From: Candidatus Daviesbacteria bacterium
GTDB lineage: Bacteria > Patescibacteriota > Microgenomatia > Daviesbacterales > UBA10151
Length of the DNA: 39,132 nucleotides
Direction: 5' to 3'
Assembly: GCA_027451625.1 (NCBI GenBank)
Contig: DAIDIY010000012.1
Span: forward strand, 1 to 39,132
Below the pieces are notes generated by a model. The model searched no databases and was not told where the DNA came from. It saw only the letters and a program-made list of their open reading frames with translations. The position numbers and the translations under genes were made by a program. Positions 1-10,128 of this stretch are shown piece by piece; positions within the stretch are counted from its first letter, which is position 1, and each line of letters starts with the position of its first letter.

Positions 1-39
1 AGCGGTATCCAGATAAGGGGTATAAATTGCAATTTTCAT
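1..39 (-). CDS. 5'-partial CDS, probable glycosyltransferase (family 4-like N-terminus)
   Basis: Reverse complement of 1-39 reads ATG...: MKIAIYTPYLDTA, then runs off the window; resembles GT4 N-termini. Not in the ORF track because it is truncated. Confidence 0.5.
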   Translation of the reverse strand, partial: MKIAIYTPYLDTA

Positions 40-43
40 AAGG

Positions 44-850
44 TTAAAATGAAAAATTATTTTTTAGAAGTTCATTATCTATTTCTTCATACTTAACTGA
101 TATCTTTGGATTTTGTTGATATTCCCAAAGCCGAATATAACTCAAAAGTAAACTAAAAGTCTGCAGTAAAGAATCTACTGTACCGACAGTTCCCGATAAA
201 AAACCCTGTCTTTTAATACCCTGATTAAAAGTTTCCGTTATTAAAATTCTAAGTAATCTCCAAGATGAAATTTTTGGATGATCTGTTTCATATCTAAGTT
301 TAGAGTCAATCTTAGACCATTCTAGACTCTTTTTAACGATACTGTCTAAATCACGATGAGTCAGATGTAAAAGAGAGTTTTTAGTATACCCCAACTTCCC
401 AGTAAAATCAGGCTGTTCATGAATCTTTCCTCTCCATCCTTTAAGCTCACTTGTTTTAAAAAGACGAATTACCCAATCAGGCCAGAAAGGAGAATACCTT
501 ACCTCCTCTCCGAAAATAATATTTCTGCGCGAAATAGCCATAGCAGCATACTCCCCTTTAGTAGCCTGAGCCAAAACCTCTTCTTTTAAAGGTTTAAGCA
601 CCCTTTCGTCTGCATCTACACAGAGTAACCAATCGCCAGTTATTTTTTGTAAAGCTTTATTTCTAAGTTCAGCAAAATCATTTCCTTTGTATTCAATAAC
701 AATCGCTGAATACTTTTTTGCAATCTCAACTGTTTTATCTATAGAACCATTATCACAAACTACAATTTCATCAGCCCATTTTATAGATTCCAAGCATGGT
801 ATAATCATCTTTTCTTCATCTTTAGCAATCACCATTACGGATATTTTCAT
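44..850 (-). CDS. GT2 family glycosyltransferase (WaaE/KdtX-like)
   Basis: MKISVMVIAKDEEKMIIPCLESIKWADEIVVCDNGSIDKT, DADERV motif. Confidence 0.88.
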   Translation of the reverse strand: MKISVMVIAKDEEKMIIPCLESIKWADEIVVCDNGSIDKTVEIAKKYSAIVIEYKGNDFAELRNKALQKITGDWLLCVDADERVLKPLKEEVLAQATKGEYAAMAISRRNIIFGEEVRYSPFWPDWVIRLFKTSELKGWRGKIHEQPDFTGKLGYTKNSLLHLTHRDLDSIVKKSLEWSKIDSKLRYETDHPKISSWRLLRILITETFNQGIKRQGFLSGTVGTVDSLLQTFSLLLSYIRLWEYQQNPKISVKYEEIDNELLKNNFSF

Positions 851-964
851 ATTATGCCTTCTTCGTTTAAGCAGCTAATTGTAGTATAGCAAAAGTTAGG
901 GATTAAATCCCGAAGCATAAACGTTCCTCCCCGCATATAGAAAGATTAATGATAAAATAGGCAC

Positions 965-2032
965 GTGAACAGAATTAAAAGACTTCAGCAAAATTTAAAA
1001 CTCAATAATCTAGAGGCAATCTTAATAACAAATCCTGTAAATATCTACTATCTAGTAGGATTTAAAGGTTTATCTCCCGAAGAGAGAGAAGTGGTTTTAA
1101 TTATAGATAAAGCTAATACATATATATTTGTTCCACGAATGTACCAAGCCGAAGTGAAAAAGATAGGCGATATAACCATTCGCTTGCTTACTGAGAGAAA
1201 TGGAATTTTTGATCAGCCCATCAAGCACCTATCAAATTATAAAGGGAATATCGGATTTGAATCGGATGATATTACTGTTTATGAATTCAACTCATTTAAA
1301 TTAATTAAAGATAAACTTATTGATTTCTCCTTCTTAGTTAAAAACATGCGATTACAAAAAGATAAAGGAGAAATAGATTTTATTAAAGAGGCAGTAAGAA
1401 TTGCAGATGAAGCATTCTATAAAATAATTCCAAAATTGAAACCAGGTATAACTGAAATCGAAGTTTCCAGAGAACTTATTAAAATCATGGAAGAACTTGG
1501 TTCTGAAGGACCCTCTTTCTATCCGATAATAGCTTCAGGAGAAAACACTGCTTTACCTCATCATTTTACCAGCCGTAAAAAGATTAACATGAATGAACCT
1601 ATTCTAATGGATTTTGGAGCTTTGGTGAAAGGATATTGTTCTGATCTTACCCGAGTTATTTATATAGGAAAAGCACCTAATAAATTTAAAATGTTATATG
1701 ATTTAGTTTTAAAAACAGAGGAATATCTGCTTCAAGAAATCAAAGCTAAACAAAGAGTTGATCAAATACATCAGATTGCCTTAGATAAATTTGGAGAAAA
1801 GTCCAAATACTTTATTCACTCGACTGGACACGGAGTTGGACTTGATATTCATGAAAGGCCTTATATCAGGAATCAAGAAAAAGAAATTTTACTTGAAAGA
1901 ATGGCGATAACTATAGAACCAGGACTTTACTTAGAAGGTCAGTTCGGAATTAGAATAGAAGATTATGGAATTGTTTCAAAAGAAGGATTCAATGTATTGT
2001 CGAAAGCTAAAAAAGATTTAATTCAGATTTAA
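965..2032 (+). CDS. M24 family metallopeptidase / Xaa-Pro aminopeptidase
   Basis: MDFGALVKGYCSDLTRV, HSTGHGVGLDIHERP, TIEPGLYLEGQFGIRIEDYGIV: M24 metal-ligand motifs; GTG start. Confidence 0.92.
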   Translation: MNRIKRLQQNLKLNNLEAILITNPVNIYYLVGFKGLSPEEREVVLIIDKANTYIFVPRMYQAEVKKIGDITIRLLTERNGIFDQPIKHLSNYKGNIGFESDDITVYEFNSFKLIKDKLIDFSFLVKNMRLQKDKGEIDFIKEAVRIADEAFYKIIPKLKPGITEIEVSRELIKIMEELGSEGPSFYPIIASGENTALPHHFTSRKKINMNEPILMDFGALVKGYCSDLTRVIYIGKAPNKFKMLYDLVLKTEEYLLQEIKAKQRVDQIHQIALDKFGEKSKYFIHSTGHGVGLDIHERPYIRNQEKEILLERMAITIEPGLYLEGQFGIRIEDYGIVSKEGFNVLSKAKKDLIQI

Positions 2033-2054
2033 AAGTTATCTAAGTAAATAATCT

Positions 2055-2954
2055 TTAAAAAACTTGATTAATTACTCTTTTGAACTTTTCGATGAATTTA
2101 TTATCTTGGAAGTTATTTTTTTTAAACCACCAATTAATCTCTTTGCCTTTTTTATTAGCAAGATCTGAGAGTAATTTATAATCTACGTCGCTCTTTTTGA
2201 AACCTGATCTCTCCCAAATCTTAATATAAATAAGCAGTATCGAAAAAGACTGTAAAAGGGATAAAACTAGTCCGTGTAATCCTGCTTTAAAACCAAAATA
2301 AGCAAAATAGCGGCTGAAGAACTCATCGACAGGCTTTACTATAAAATCTTCCCATCTTAAAATGTAGCCTGAAGCAATCATCTCATCAGCCTGAATTGAT
2401 GAATATCTATTCATGCTCTCAAGATATTCATTGACTGTCTGATAGTTGTTATGAATAATCGCCAGATCCTCACTTGAATTTAATGTTAGCTTAACTCCTT
2501 CTATCTTTGGCTTTGAATGGATTTTATCTGACCATAAGACTTTTCCTTTTCTAAATAATCTTATATTATAATCAGGCCACCACATAGCTTCCTTTATCCA
2601 TTGATTAAAAATAATATTTTTTCTTGGAATCTCGACTACGTCAATATTTGTATCTTGGATAATTTCTAAAATTTTATCTTTTAAAGTAATTGGAATTTCT
2701 TCATCAGCATCAAGAATTAATATCCAATCTGTTTTCACTTTACTAACAGCAAAATTTCTAGCTGGCTCTACATAGCCCATCTGCTTATAAAATATAATCC
2801 TCGCCCCTAGCTTTCTTGCTATTTCTACCGTTTGATCATTTGAATACATATCACAAACGAGTACTTCATCCGCCCAGCTGACTGATTCTATAGCCTTCTT
2901 TATATTATCTTCCTCGTTAAAAGTATGTACGATAGCTGTTATTCTTTTGTTCAT
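2055..2954 (-). CDS. GT2 family glycosyltransferase, paralog of 44..850
   Basis: ITAIVHTFNEEDNIKKAIESVSWADEVLVCDMYSNDQT; LDADEE; shared RKNIIF and WxPDxxIRLF segments with 44..850. Confidence 0.88.
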   Translation of the reverse strand: MNKRITAIVHTFNEEDNIKKAIESVSWADEVLVCDMYSNDQTVEIARKLGARIIFYKQMGYVEPARNFAVSKVKTDWILILDADEEIPITLKDKILEIIQDTNIDVVEIPRKNIIFNQWIKEAMWWPDYNIRLFRKGKVLWSDKIHSKPKIEGVKLTLNSSEDLAIIHNNYQTVNEYLESMNRYSSIQADEMIASGYILRWEDFIVKPVDEFFSRYFAYFGFKAGLHGLVLSLLQSFSILLIYIKIWERSGFKKSDVDYKLLSDLANKKGKEINWWFKKNNFQDNKFIEKFKRVINQVF

Positions 2955-2955
2955 A

Positions 2956-4623
2956 TTAAAAGGTCTTTACTAAATAAAAAGCAACTTCTTGATTAGGAAA
3001 ATACACTTTATCAATTATTTTAGCACGATTTGTACCCAGCGCATTCGGATCTATCTTGTCTGGCGGAATTACAAGCAGAACGTTTTTTAAATTTCTGTCA
3101 GCGATCCAATCGATTGGACGAAAGACAAAGTTATCAAAACCGGCACCTTCTCCTAAGCACCCTTGACAATAATAAACAAGTTCTGCTTGAGTCTGATATT
3201 TCTGAGGAGGATATTTTTCATAAAATAAAAAATAGATATATGGACCTTGATACTCAGTATCTACAATAATTTTACTATACTCATTTTGTATCTTTGAAAC
3301 TTTTTGGACTAATTGTTTATATCCATACTGCCACCCTCCGCTTCCTTTGAATGTTTTAAGAGGAGTTAGAATATAATAACTAAAAAAATAAAACCCAAGG
3401 CAATAACCAATTAAATAAGTATATATAATACCAACAACTATCTTCGTCGATCTTTTTAACCTAGAAAATTTATTCCAAAGTAAATCAGTACCTAAAGCTA
3501 GAATTACCATGAGCGGACCAATCATCTCAAAAGCTCTTCTCGGATGAAATTCATCTCTAGTTATTGCAGCAGGTAAAGGAGCTATCAATAACCAAATGAG
3601 AATAAACTGGAGTCTTTTATCTCTTTTTTTAAACAATAGATAAAGTCCTCCCAATAGTAATGGAAGATCAAAAAAATACATCATTCCCATCCCAAAAATT
3701 CTCTGACGATTATCTGGTGGACCTTTAACAAACATATAACCTGGAGAGAAATAATTCCCATATCTTTCTAATATCAACCATGAATAGAAAACAAAATCAT
3801 TGTGAAACAATGAATAAAATACGGTCCCGCTATCTTCTTTTTTAAGTTGGTTTATATAAGACAGCGGCGGATGGTAACCCAAAAGAGTAGTATTTAAAAT
3901 TTTATTCTGGCTACCGTGGGAAAAGAAAGGTAATATTAAAGGAACTGTAAGTAGAAAAAAAATTAAAGATGCGATGATAAATTCCTTAAGATGAGATAAT
4001 AGCTGTTTATAAAATAAGATAAACAGTACTGTTATCATCATAGGTATAAAAAACCTATCACTATAATAACTATAAAGACCTAATCCAAACGCCAAAGCTG
4101 TAATATATAAAAATTTCATATTCTTCTCAATCGATAAAATAAAAAAATAAATTGCTGTCAAGGTAAGAAATAAGCTTACGGGAATTTCTAATCCAGCTCT
4201 CGAGAATTGCAAATGCCAAGGAGAGATAGCAAGAAAGGAAGCAGAAAGGAGTGCAATATTACTTTTATTAGTTAACCTTTTAGTCAAAAGGTAGATTATT
4301 AAGATAGATAATGATCCCAGCAGTGCACTTGGTAAACGTACTGAAAATTCATTAAGTCCGAAGACAGCAATAGATGGAACCATCAAATATACCATCAAAG
4401 GATTTTTATAGTCACCTATTGATTTAAATATTAAGGGTAAAAATGAACCATATTCATCTCTTCCAGTCTTTAAAATTGAATAAGCATTATATCCAAATGT
4501 AGCCTCATCCCAATTTAAGCTTATCGGTACTTTAGAAAGTAAGAAAAAACGCAAAAAAACACCAATTGAAAATATTAAGATTAAAATTAAAATTTCGTGT
4601 TTTATTAAATTAAATTTATTCAT
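2956..4623 (-). CDS. GT-C membrane glycosyltransferase (PMT/ArnT, GT39/GT83-like)
   Basis: Many TM segments; NWDEATFGYNAYSILKTGRDEYGSFLPL periplasmic loop with acidic motif. Confidence 0.85.
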   Translation of the reverse strand: MNKFNLIKHEILILILIFSIGVFLRFFLLSKVPISLNWDEATFGYNAYSILKTGRDEYGSFLPLIFKSIGDYKNPLMVYLMVPSIAVFGLNEFSVRLPSALLGSLSILIIYLLTKRLTNKSNIALLSASFLAISPWHLQFSRAGLEIPVSLFLTLTAIYFFILSIEKNMKFLYITALAFGLGLYSYYSDRFFIPMMITVLFILFYKQLLSHLKEFIIASLIFFLLTVPLILPFFSHGSQNKILNTTLLGYHPPLSYINQLKKEDSGTVFYSLFHNDFVFYSWLILERYGNYFSPGYMFVKGPPDNRQRIFGMGMMYFFDLPLLLGGLYLLFKKRDKRLQFILIWLLIAPLPAAITRDEFHPRRAFEMIGPLMVILALGTDLLWNKFSRLKRSTKIVVGIIYTYLIGYCLGFYFFSYYILTPLKTFKGSGGWQYGYKQLVQKVSKIQNEYSKIIVDTEYQGPYIYFLFYEKYPPQKYQTQAELVYYCQGCLGEGAGFDNFVFRPIDWIADRNLKNVLLVIPPDKIDPNALGTNRAKIIDKVYFPNQEVAFYLVKTF

Positions 4624-4630
4624 TTATAAA

Positions 4631-5281
4631 TTATTGAAAACTTTGTCCTTGGTTTTCCAATCTTCTCGGATAATGCCTTATAAGATCATGACCAAATTGT
4701 GCTATCTCAAAAATCAATAATATGAGCAATAATACAGTTATTAATCTTCTCTTTTTTAACAGCCATATAAAACCAACAGCTGCAATATAAGTAAGAACAA
4801 GTAAAAAAGGAATTCTAATTAAAGTTTGGTAATGAGGTTTAATAAAGGCTGCTGGAATAGGTGATATTAAAAGAATCCAAATTACAGTTTTGCTTCTTAT
4901 ATTTTTATAGCTTTCGATCAGAATAAAAAGTCCTACTAAAATCATTGGAAGAAAGCTTAAATATAAAGCGCCTGCTGTCTGTGTACTCCATTGTAAATCT
5001 ATATCTCCATGGAAGAAAAGGAAGGAAGTATCGAAAGATTCTAAATAGCGCCCAAGTAGTGATTTTAAATAATTATTATATTTATTAACAATTGGTCTAC
5101 TAGTCTTTCCTAAATGGGCATCTCTTAATTGTGTTTGCTCCAAATTTAGTTCATCTATATTTTCATTCAATTTTACTAAATCAGTAAAGCTGAAAGTATC
5201 CGTTCTGTAATTTCTGACTAAAACTAGAAACCAAGGTGATATACATACGAATATTAGAGCGATTATTAATGTTACCTTCAT
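4631..5281 (-). CDS. N-terminally truncated GT39-like membrane protein
   Basis: SFLFFHGDIDLQWSTQTAGALYLSFLPMILVGLFIL and SPIPAAF match the C-terminal half of PMT-like proteins; no N-terminal acidic loop. Confidence 0.6.
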   Translation of the reverse strand: MKVTLIIALIFVCISPWFLVLVRNYRTDTFSFTDLVKLNENIDELNLEQTQLRDAHLGKTSRPIVNKYNNYLKSLLGRYLESFDTSFLFFHGDIDLQWSTQTAGALYLSFLPMILVGLFILIESYKNIRSKTVIWILLISPIPAAFIKPHYQTLIRIPFLLVLTYIAAVGFIWLLKKRRLITVLLLILLIFEIAQFGHDLIRHYPRRLENQGQSFQ

Positions 5282-5307
5282 ACTTAAGATCTCTGAGATT
5301 TTAAAAT

Positions 5308-6723
5308 TTATATCTGGTGAGATACTTTTAAATTTAACATTTTATACTTTAATCTGGAAGTCATAAATTTAGTTTTTGATACTTTTATAATTTCGGTTGG
5401 TTCTACAAGTCTCCACACAAAAACTATAAACACTAGAATATTTAATGCGGATGATATTCTAACAACCGTATCCAATAAATTATTTTGAATAAAATATGAA
5501 AGAATAAATAAATTACTAGGATATTTCCAGCTTAAATACAAATTGAAAGAAAAAATTATTGCCAAAATCAATCCAAAAATAAAAACTCTTTTATAGATTC
5601 CTGAAACTATCAATCCACATACAACACCAGCAAAATAATATCTTTCTAGCATATTAGTTAAAAACAGTATGCTGCCAAACCCCACTATAAATAAAGATTT
5701 AAAATAATTTTTCATACTCGATTCTCTTACTACAAAAAAAGCCAAAATATTAATCAGTAGATAACCTATATAACCCCAAAACTTGGTTGGAAGAATAAAT
5801 AAAACAGTATTTTGATCAAGTACTCTCTGCCCTATTACCATTTCCCAAAAATTTAATGCACTTCCACCAATTCGCATCTCTGATTTCAAAAATACTTTTC
5901 TGATTAATTCATATTGAATAAAATGAAAAACATTCTGACTAGTCATTAATTGAACGGAGATAATAAAAATATACAAAGATACAATTATTCCTACAGATAA
6001 ATTCCAAATATTTGGTTTTTGACGCAAATATAAAAAGACAAAAAGAGGTATAAATATTAACGACGTTGGCTTCATTTCAATACTTATCATTAGAAGCAGA
6101 GGAGACAGAATAAAGTATTTTCGGAATACAGCTAGAAATGAGAACAATAATATTAGAAAACTAACTTGATCATATTGTCCCCATAAACTAGATATATACC
6201 AACTAAATGGAAATAAAAGATATACACTAGCCATCACAAAAGCTGACTTGGGACTAAGTCTAGATATTAATTTATATACAACAGAGGCAACTAGAATATC
6301 AGTCACTATCGGTATCATTTTATAAGTCAATAAAAGTCCAGTGTTATATGAAGTATTTTTATAGCCTACTCTTCCAAACCAATAAACAAAGTTAAATAAC
6401 CAAAGGAGCTTAGAAGGAATAATTCTATGATAAGCAATAAATGAAGTAATGCTTACAAAAAACGTATTCAGCTCGCGGTAAAGAAAAGAATTAAATCCGT
6501 AAACTATATTGATCATTGGTAGTTGAGTAGGAGTAGAGTATAACCAAGGGAGTGAATTTCGATAAAATCCAATAAGCCCATTATGGTATATCCACTCTCC
6601 CCAGCCTGAATTACTTAGAATATCTACATGAAAGGCTTGTCCTGCAAGATAGAATCTCATTATCAATGAGATTAAAATAACTATTCTAAATAATTTTAGG
6701 TATTTTAATCTTTTAAGTTCCAT
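5308..6723 (-). CDS. multi-TM mannosyltransferase-like (GT87/GT-C) protein
   Basis: Multiple TM; SSLWGQYDQVSFLILLFSFLAVFRKYFILSPLLLMISIEMKPTSLIFIPLF. Confidence 0.65.
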   Translation of the reverse strand: MELKRLKYLKLFRIVILISLIMRFYLAGQAFHVDILSNSGWGEWIYHNGLIGFYRNSLPWLYSTPTQLPMINIVYGFNSFLYRELNTFFVSITSFIAYHRIIPSKLLWLFNFVYWFGRVGYKNTSYNTGLLLTYKMIPIVTDILVASVVYKLISRLSPKSAFVMASVYLLFPFSWYISSLWGQYDQVSFLILLFSFLAVFRKYFILSPLLLMISIEMKPTSLIFIPLFVFLYLRQKPNIWNLSVGIIVSLYIFIISVQLMTSQNVFHFIQYELIRKVFLKSEMRIGGSALNFWEMVIGQRVLDQNTVLFILPTKFWGYIGYLLINILAFFVVRESSMKNYFKSLFIVGFGSILFLTNMLERYYFAGVVCGLIVSGIYKRVFIFGLILAIIFSFNLYLSWKYPSNLFILSYFIQNNLLDTVVRISSALNILVFIVFVWRLVEPTEIIKVSKTKFMTSRLKYKMLNLKVSHQI

Positions 6724-9700
6724 TTAAATCACTTTGAATATTTCTACTTGAGGGTTATCAAAAATTTTTACTGTCCCCAATTTACCATCATCTTCCTGAA
6801 ACGGAATGCTTTTTAGAATATAAATATACTTAATATCATTATTTCTTAAAATATCTTTGGCATTACTTTCTTCATTAAGAACCGCCTCGCTTAAATTCAA
6901 TCTAGAATTATAATCAATTCCTAAAATATTCAAATTTATCAAATCTTCTAAAAATACTGGATGACCGGAATAAGCAGCAACATATCCAGTCGAAGTATAG
7001 GCATAAAGTGGAATTGGCTCTATAAGCCCTTGTTTAAATTTTTGATCAAATGGTTGAGTTAATACTATTCCTTGAGGTTGCATTTTCAAAAAGTTTAATG
7101 CTGAGATCTCATCCTTTGGTAGCTCAGCTGGAGGGCGAATTGGCAAGTAGTTACCTAACGTTCCATAAGTTGTAGGCAAGGTAAAAAGTAAAATAACAAT
7201 TAAAAATATCAGATTCGATATATTCTTCCATCTTTTCAATAAAGAACCTATTACAATCCCACCGAAGATACAACTTATTGTTTGTGAATAATAGAAAAAC
7301 TGTATAATATTCCAATCATTTCCCTTCTGAATAAAAAGGAGTGAGATTATAATACCTCCTCCAAAGATAGACCAAAGAAATATATTTATTAAATTATTTT
7401 CTTTCAAATCTTTATAGATATCTTTAATTTTAAATAATCCCAAAGCTCTAGTTCCCAGATTTCCAAATATAAAAAAGGCTAATCCCGCAATCTCGACTTC
7501 AAGCAGCTTATATAAACTTCCGGTTGCAAAATATGCTTGTCTAGCAAGTGATAGTCTCTGCCAGCCTAATCTATCCGGAAAATCTATCATTGAATTGACA
7601 AGCCAAAGAGGAGACCAAACGACTAACTGGTTGCTTCCTAAATTATTCGGCAAAAACACGAGTAAGGACAATCCTAAACAGAGTACAAATACCTTAATCA
7701 AGTCTGTTTCTTTTTGTTTTATCAACCGAAACAGCGACACTACACCCAAACCCCCTAAAAATAAAAGCCCTGCATAAACTTTAAATTCAATAAGAGTACC
7801 TCCAACGATGATAAAAGAAAATAAAAGAAAAAGGCCCGATCTCTTCCTTTCTAGTTCGTAAAAAATTAAAAATAATACAAAGAGCAAAATTAAAGATATC
7901 GCAAAGGGAGGATTGAGCAGCGTTGAGATTGCTTGCTGAGACCAGAAGGCTGATTCTCCTCCTATAGTCCTATCTTTTAGATAAGAAACTATCCATCCAA
8001 AACTTCCACCAAAATAAAACAGAAAAATAGTCGCTAAAGAAGCCGCTTTATTTTGCCAATACTTATTTACTACTTGATATAAAAGTAATCCCCCCAAGAG
8101 AGAAAAACAGATTGGGAAAAGACGAAAAAATAAATCTTGCTCATCAATTTGAAACAACTGAGATGATCGAGCTATTAATAAATCAAAAAAGTAGTGATAA
8201 TTATGCAAATATACTCCTGAAAAAAATGGATTTTGTGGAGGAATCTCTTTTTTGAGTGCTGATATAAGCCCTAAGTGCCAGATTGCATCATGCCCATTTG
8301 GTCCCCAAAACGATAACCCATATGAATAAACCAAACCGCTTCTAAAAATAGTTGCCAACCAAGTTACACTGCCGGAGAGTATTATAACGATGAGGAGAAC
8401 ATTTTGCTTTATATTAATATAAGTTGATTTTATATCAAAATAAATCTTTTTTACCTGTATAAGGCCCACTAAGGGTAATATCCAAATCATCCAAGATAGA
8501 TTTAAATATCCAAAAACAAAACTTAAAAGAGTAAATACTGACCAGCCAACAGGTATTGAGAGTAATTTTCTTCCTGTTAGGAACCATCCAGGCAAGAAAA
8601 AGAAAAAAAATGTTAATAGAATAAACTTAGCTGAATCCAAGAAGAAAGTCTTTATAAAAGAAAAATAATCAAATTGAGGATGAAAATTTGATTCCTTGTT
8701 CGGATTTAAATTCTTTTGAGACTGAACAGCATTTAAGATAGCAAAAGATATCGGCTGGATTTTATTATTTACAGAGATGTCGTTAGGTAATAGCTTAATT
8801 TGTCTTGTTAATCCTGCCTCAGTTTGGTAATTTATTGTCAATGTATCTTGATTAAGATTAGTCGATAAATGTGAAATCTTTCCATCGTCGAGCAGCCATC
8901 CATTTTGAAATGTAACATCATCCAATACTTCATTTTGCCATAGAGCCATGTCTAGATTTTGACACGATATCTGATAACATTTTTCTCTGTTGCTATCATT
9001 AAATAATCTTAAATCTCGGATTTTTGTTTGGTTATTCTGATAAAACAGACCAAATCTATAACGAGGTGTCATGTACCAAATAACTTTTCCATTACTACCT
9101 AACGGATCGCTTGCTGAAATTAGAATATTTGGTGAAATATTAGGATACACACTTTGGTATCTTTGGCTGAAACCAGCCATAGTTTGAGCATCAAATGTTC
9201 CTTTACTTATACCATCTTTTATGATTTGCAACTGATGACTGTACTCAGATCCAACCTTATCCCAAGAGAAATCATTTTCAATTCCAACGGTGACTTGATT
9301 TAAAGTGGTATTTTTACTATTTAAATAAATATTAAGTATCTTTTGGAAATATGTATAATTCAATCCTCTTAATAAATAATCATTCGCTTGAACACTGTAA
9401 GTACTTGCATAAGTACCACTTCCATAAGCATTAAAAGGATCACGAGTTGCCCATTGAAGAGTAATTAACCCAATCTTGGTTTGAATACTCTGCGCCGGCA
9501 TTAAAGCATTAAACTTCGAAGGATAAAAAGGTTCAGAGTAGTATTGGCCCCAGACTTGGTATCCATCTGTACTATATTGATCAGAAACATCTAAGTTAGC
9601 AGTTACACCGTACTTATCGTGAAGATAAGTTAAGGAGTAAGCGTCTATCCACCATGCCCCTACAGATTTAGGATAATATCCAAAGACAGATTTAAATTTA

Positions 9701-10128
9701 CTCATAGCTGCATCTATCAGTTTTATCCTGTCTGCAGGTGAGTATCCACTTAAAAAAACTGATCCGGGAAGATGCCAGCTTGAGCTTTTGTTATAATTTA
9801 CTCCTGCTGCTTTTGTTAAAGAAGGAGTCACCTCAAAAAATAGACCTATCTCTTGTTGAGCGTTTAAGTTCTTAAGAAATCCATCAATAGCATCATCAGT
9901 TAATGCATCATATCGAACAAGCCAGGTTGCAGGAAGATTATATTTATTAATCAACTCATATTGATTCTGCGGTGTCTGAAGTGGAGAAAAATTGTGACTC
10001 CAAAAATCTTTCCCCCTAATAGGGTTAATAATTGTTACTGATCCTTTCTCAAATGCTTTGCTAGAGCTAGGAATCAAAAAAAATAAACTAATAAAAGATA
10101 GAGCCAGGACTGCTTTAAACCAACGCAT
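6724..10128 (-). CDS. secreted polysaccharide-deacetylase-like domain fused to multi-TM GT-C module
   Basis: Signal peptide; N-terminal ATWLVRYDALTDD, QEIGLFFEVTPSL, YYPKSVGAWWIDAYSLTYL; C-terminal ~600 aa hydrophobic with NGHDAIWHLGLISAL loop. Confidence 0.65.
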   Translation of the reverse strand: MRWFKAVLALSFISLFFLIPSSSKAFEKGSVTIINPIRGKDFWSHNFSPLQTPQNQYELINKYNLPATWLVRYDALTDDAIDGFLKNLNAQQEIGLFFEVTPSLTKAAGVNYNKSSSWHLPGSVFLSGYSPADRIKLIDAAMSKFKSVFGYYPKSVGAWWIDAYSLTYLHDKYGVTANLDVSDQYSTDGYQVWGQYYSEPFYPSKFNALMPAQSIQTKIGLITLQWATRDPFNAYGSGTYASTYSVQANDYLLRGLNYTYFQKILNIYLNSKNTTLNQVTVGIENDFSWDKVGSEYSHQLQIIKDGISKGTFDAQTMAGFSQRYQSVYPNISPNILISASDPLGSNGKVIWYMTPRYRFGLFYQNNQTKIRDLRLFNDSNREKCYQISCQNLDMALWQNEVLDDVTFQNGWLLDDGKISHLSTNLNQDTLTINYQTEAGLTRQIKLLPNDISVNNKIQPISFAILNAVQSQKNLNPNKESNFHPQFDYFSFIKTFFLDSAKFILLTFFFFFLPGWFLTGRKLLSIPVGWSVFTLLSFVFGYLNLSWMIWILPLVGLIQVKKIYFDIKSTYINIKQNVLLIVIILSGSVTWLATIFRSGLVYSYGLSFWGPNGHDAIWHLGLISALKKEIPPQNPFFSGVYLHNYHYFFDLLIARSSQLFQIDEQDLFFRLFPICFSLLGGLLLYQVVNKYWQNKAASLATIFLFYFGGSFGWIVSYLKDRTIGGESAFWSQQAISTLLNPPFAISLILLFVLFLIFYELERKRSGLFLLFSFIIVGGTLIEFKVYAGLLFLGGLGVVSLFRLIKQKETDLIKVFVLCLGLSLLVFLPNNLGSNQLVVWSPLWLVNSMIDFPDRLGWQRLSLARQAYFATGSLYKLLEVEIAGLAFFIFGNLGTRALGLFKIKDIYKDLKENNLINIFLWSIFGGGIIISLLFIQKGNDWNIIQFFYYSQTISCIFGGIVIGSLLKRWKNISNLIFLIVILLFTLPTTYGTLGNYLPIRPPAELPKDEISALNFLKMQPQGIVLTQPFDQKFKQGLIEPIPLYAYTSTGYVAAYSGHPVFLEDLINLNILGIDYNSRLNLSEAVLNEESNAKDILRNNDIKYIYILKSIPFQEDDGKLGTVKIFDNPQVEIFKVI

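Noticed and set aside
3030-3269. Plus-strand 79-aa ORF
   Set aside because: Antisense to the GT39-like gene 2956-4623; no support.
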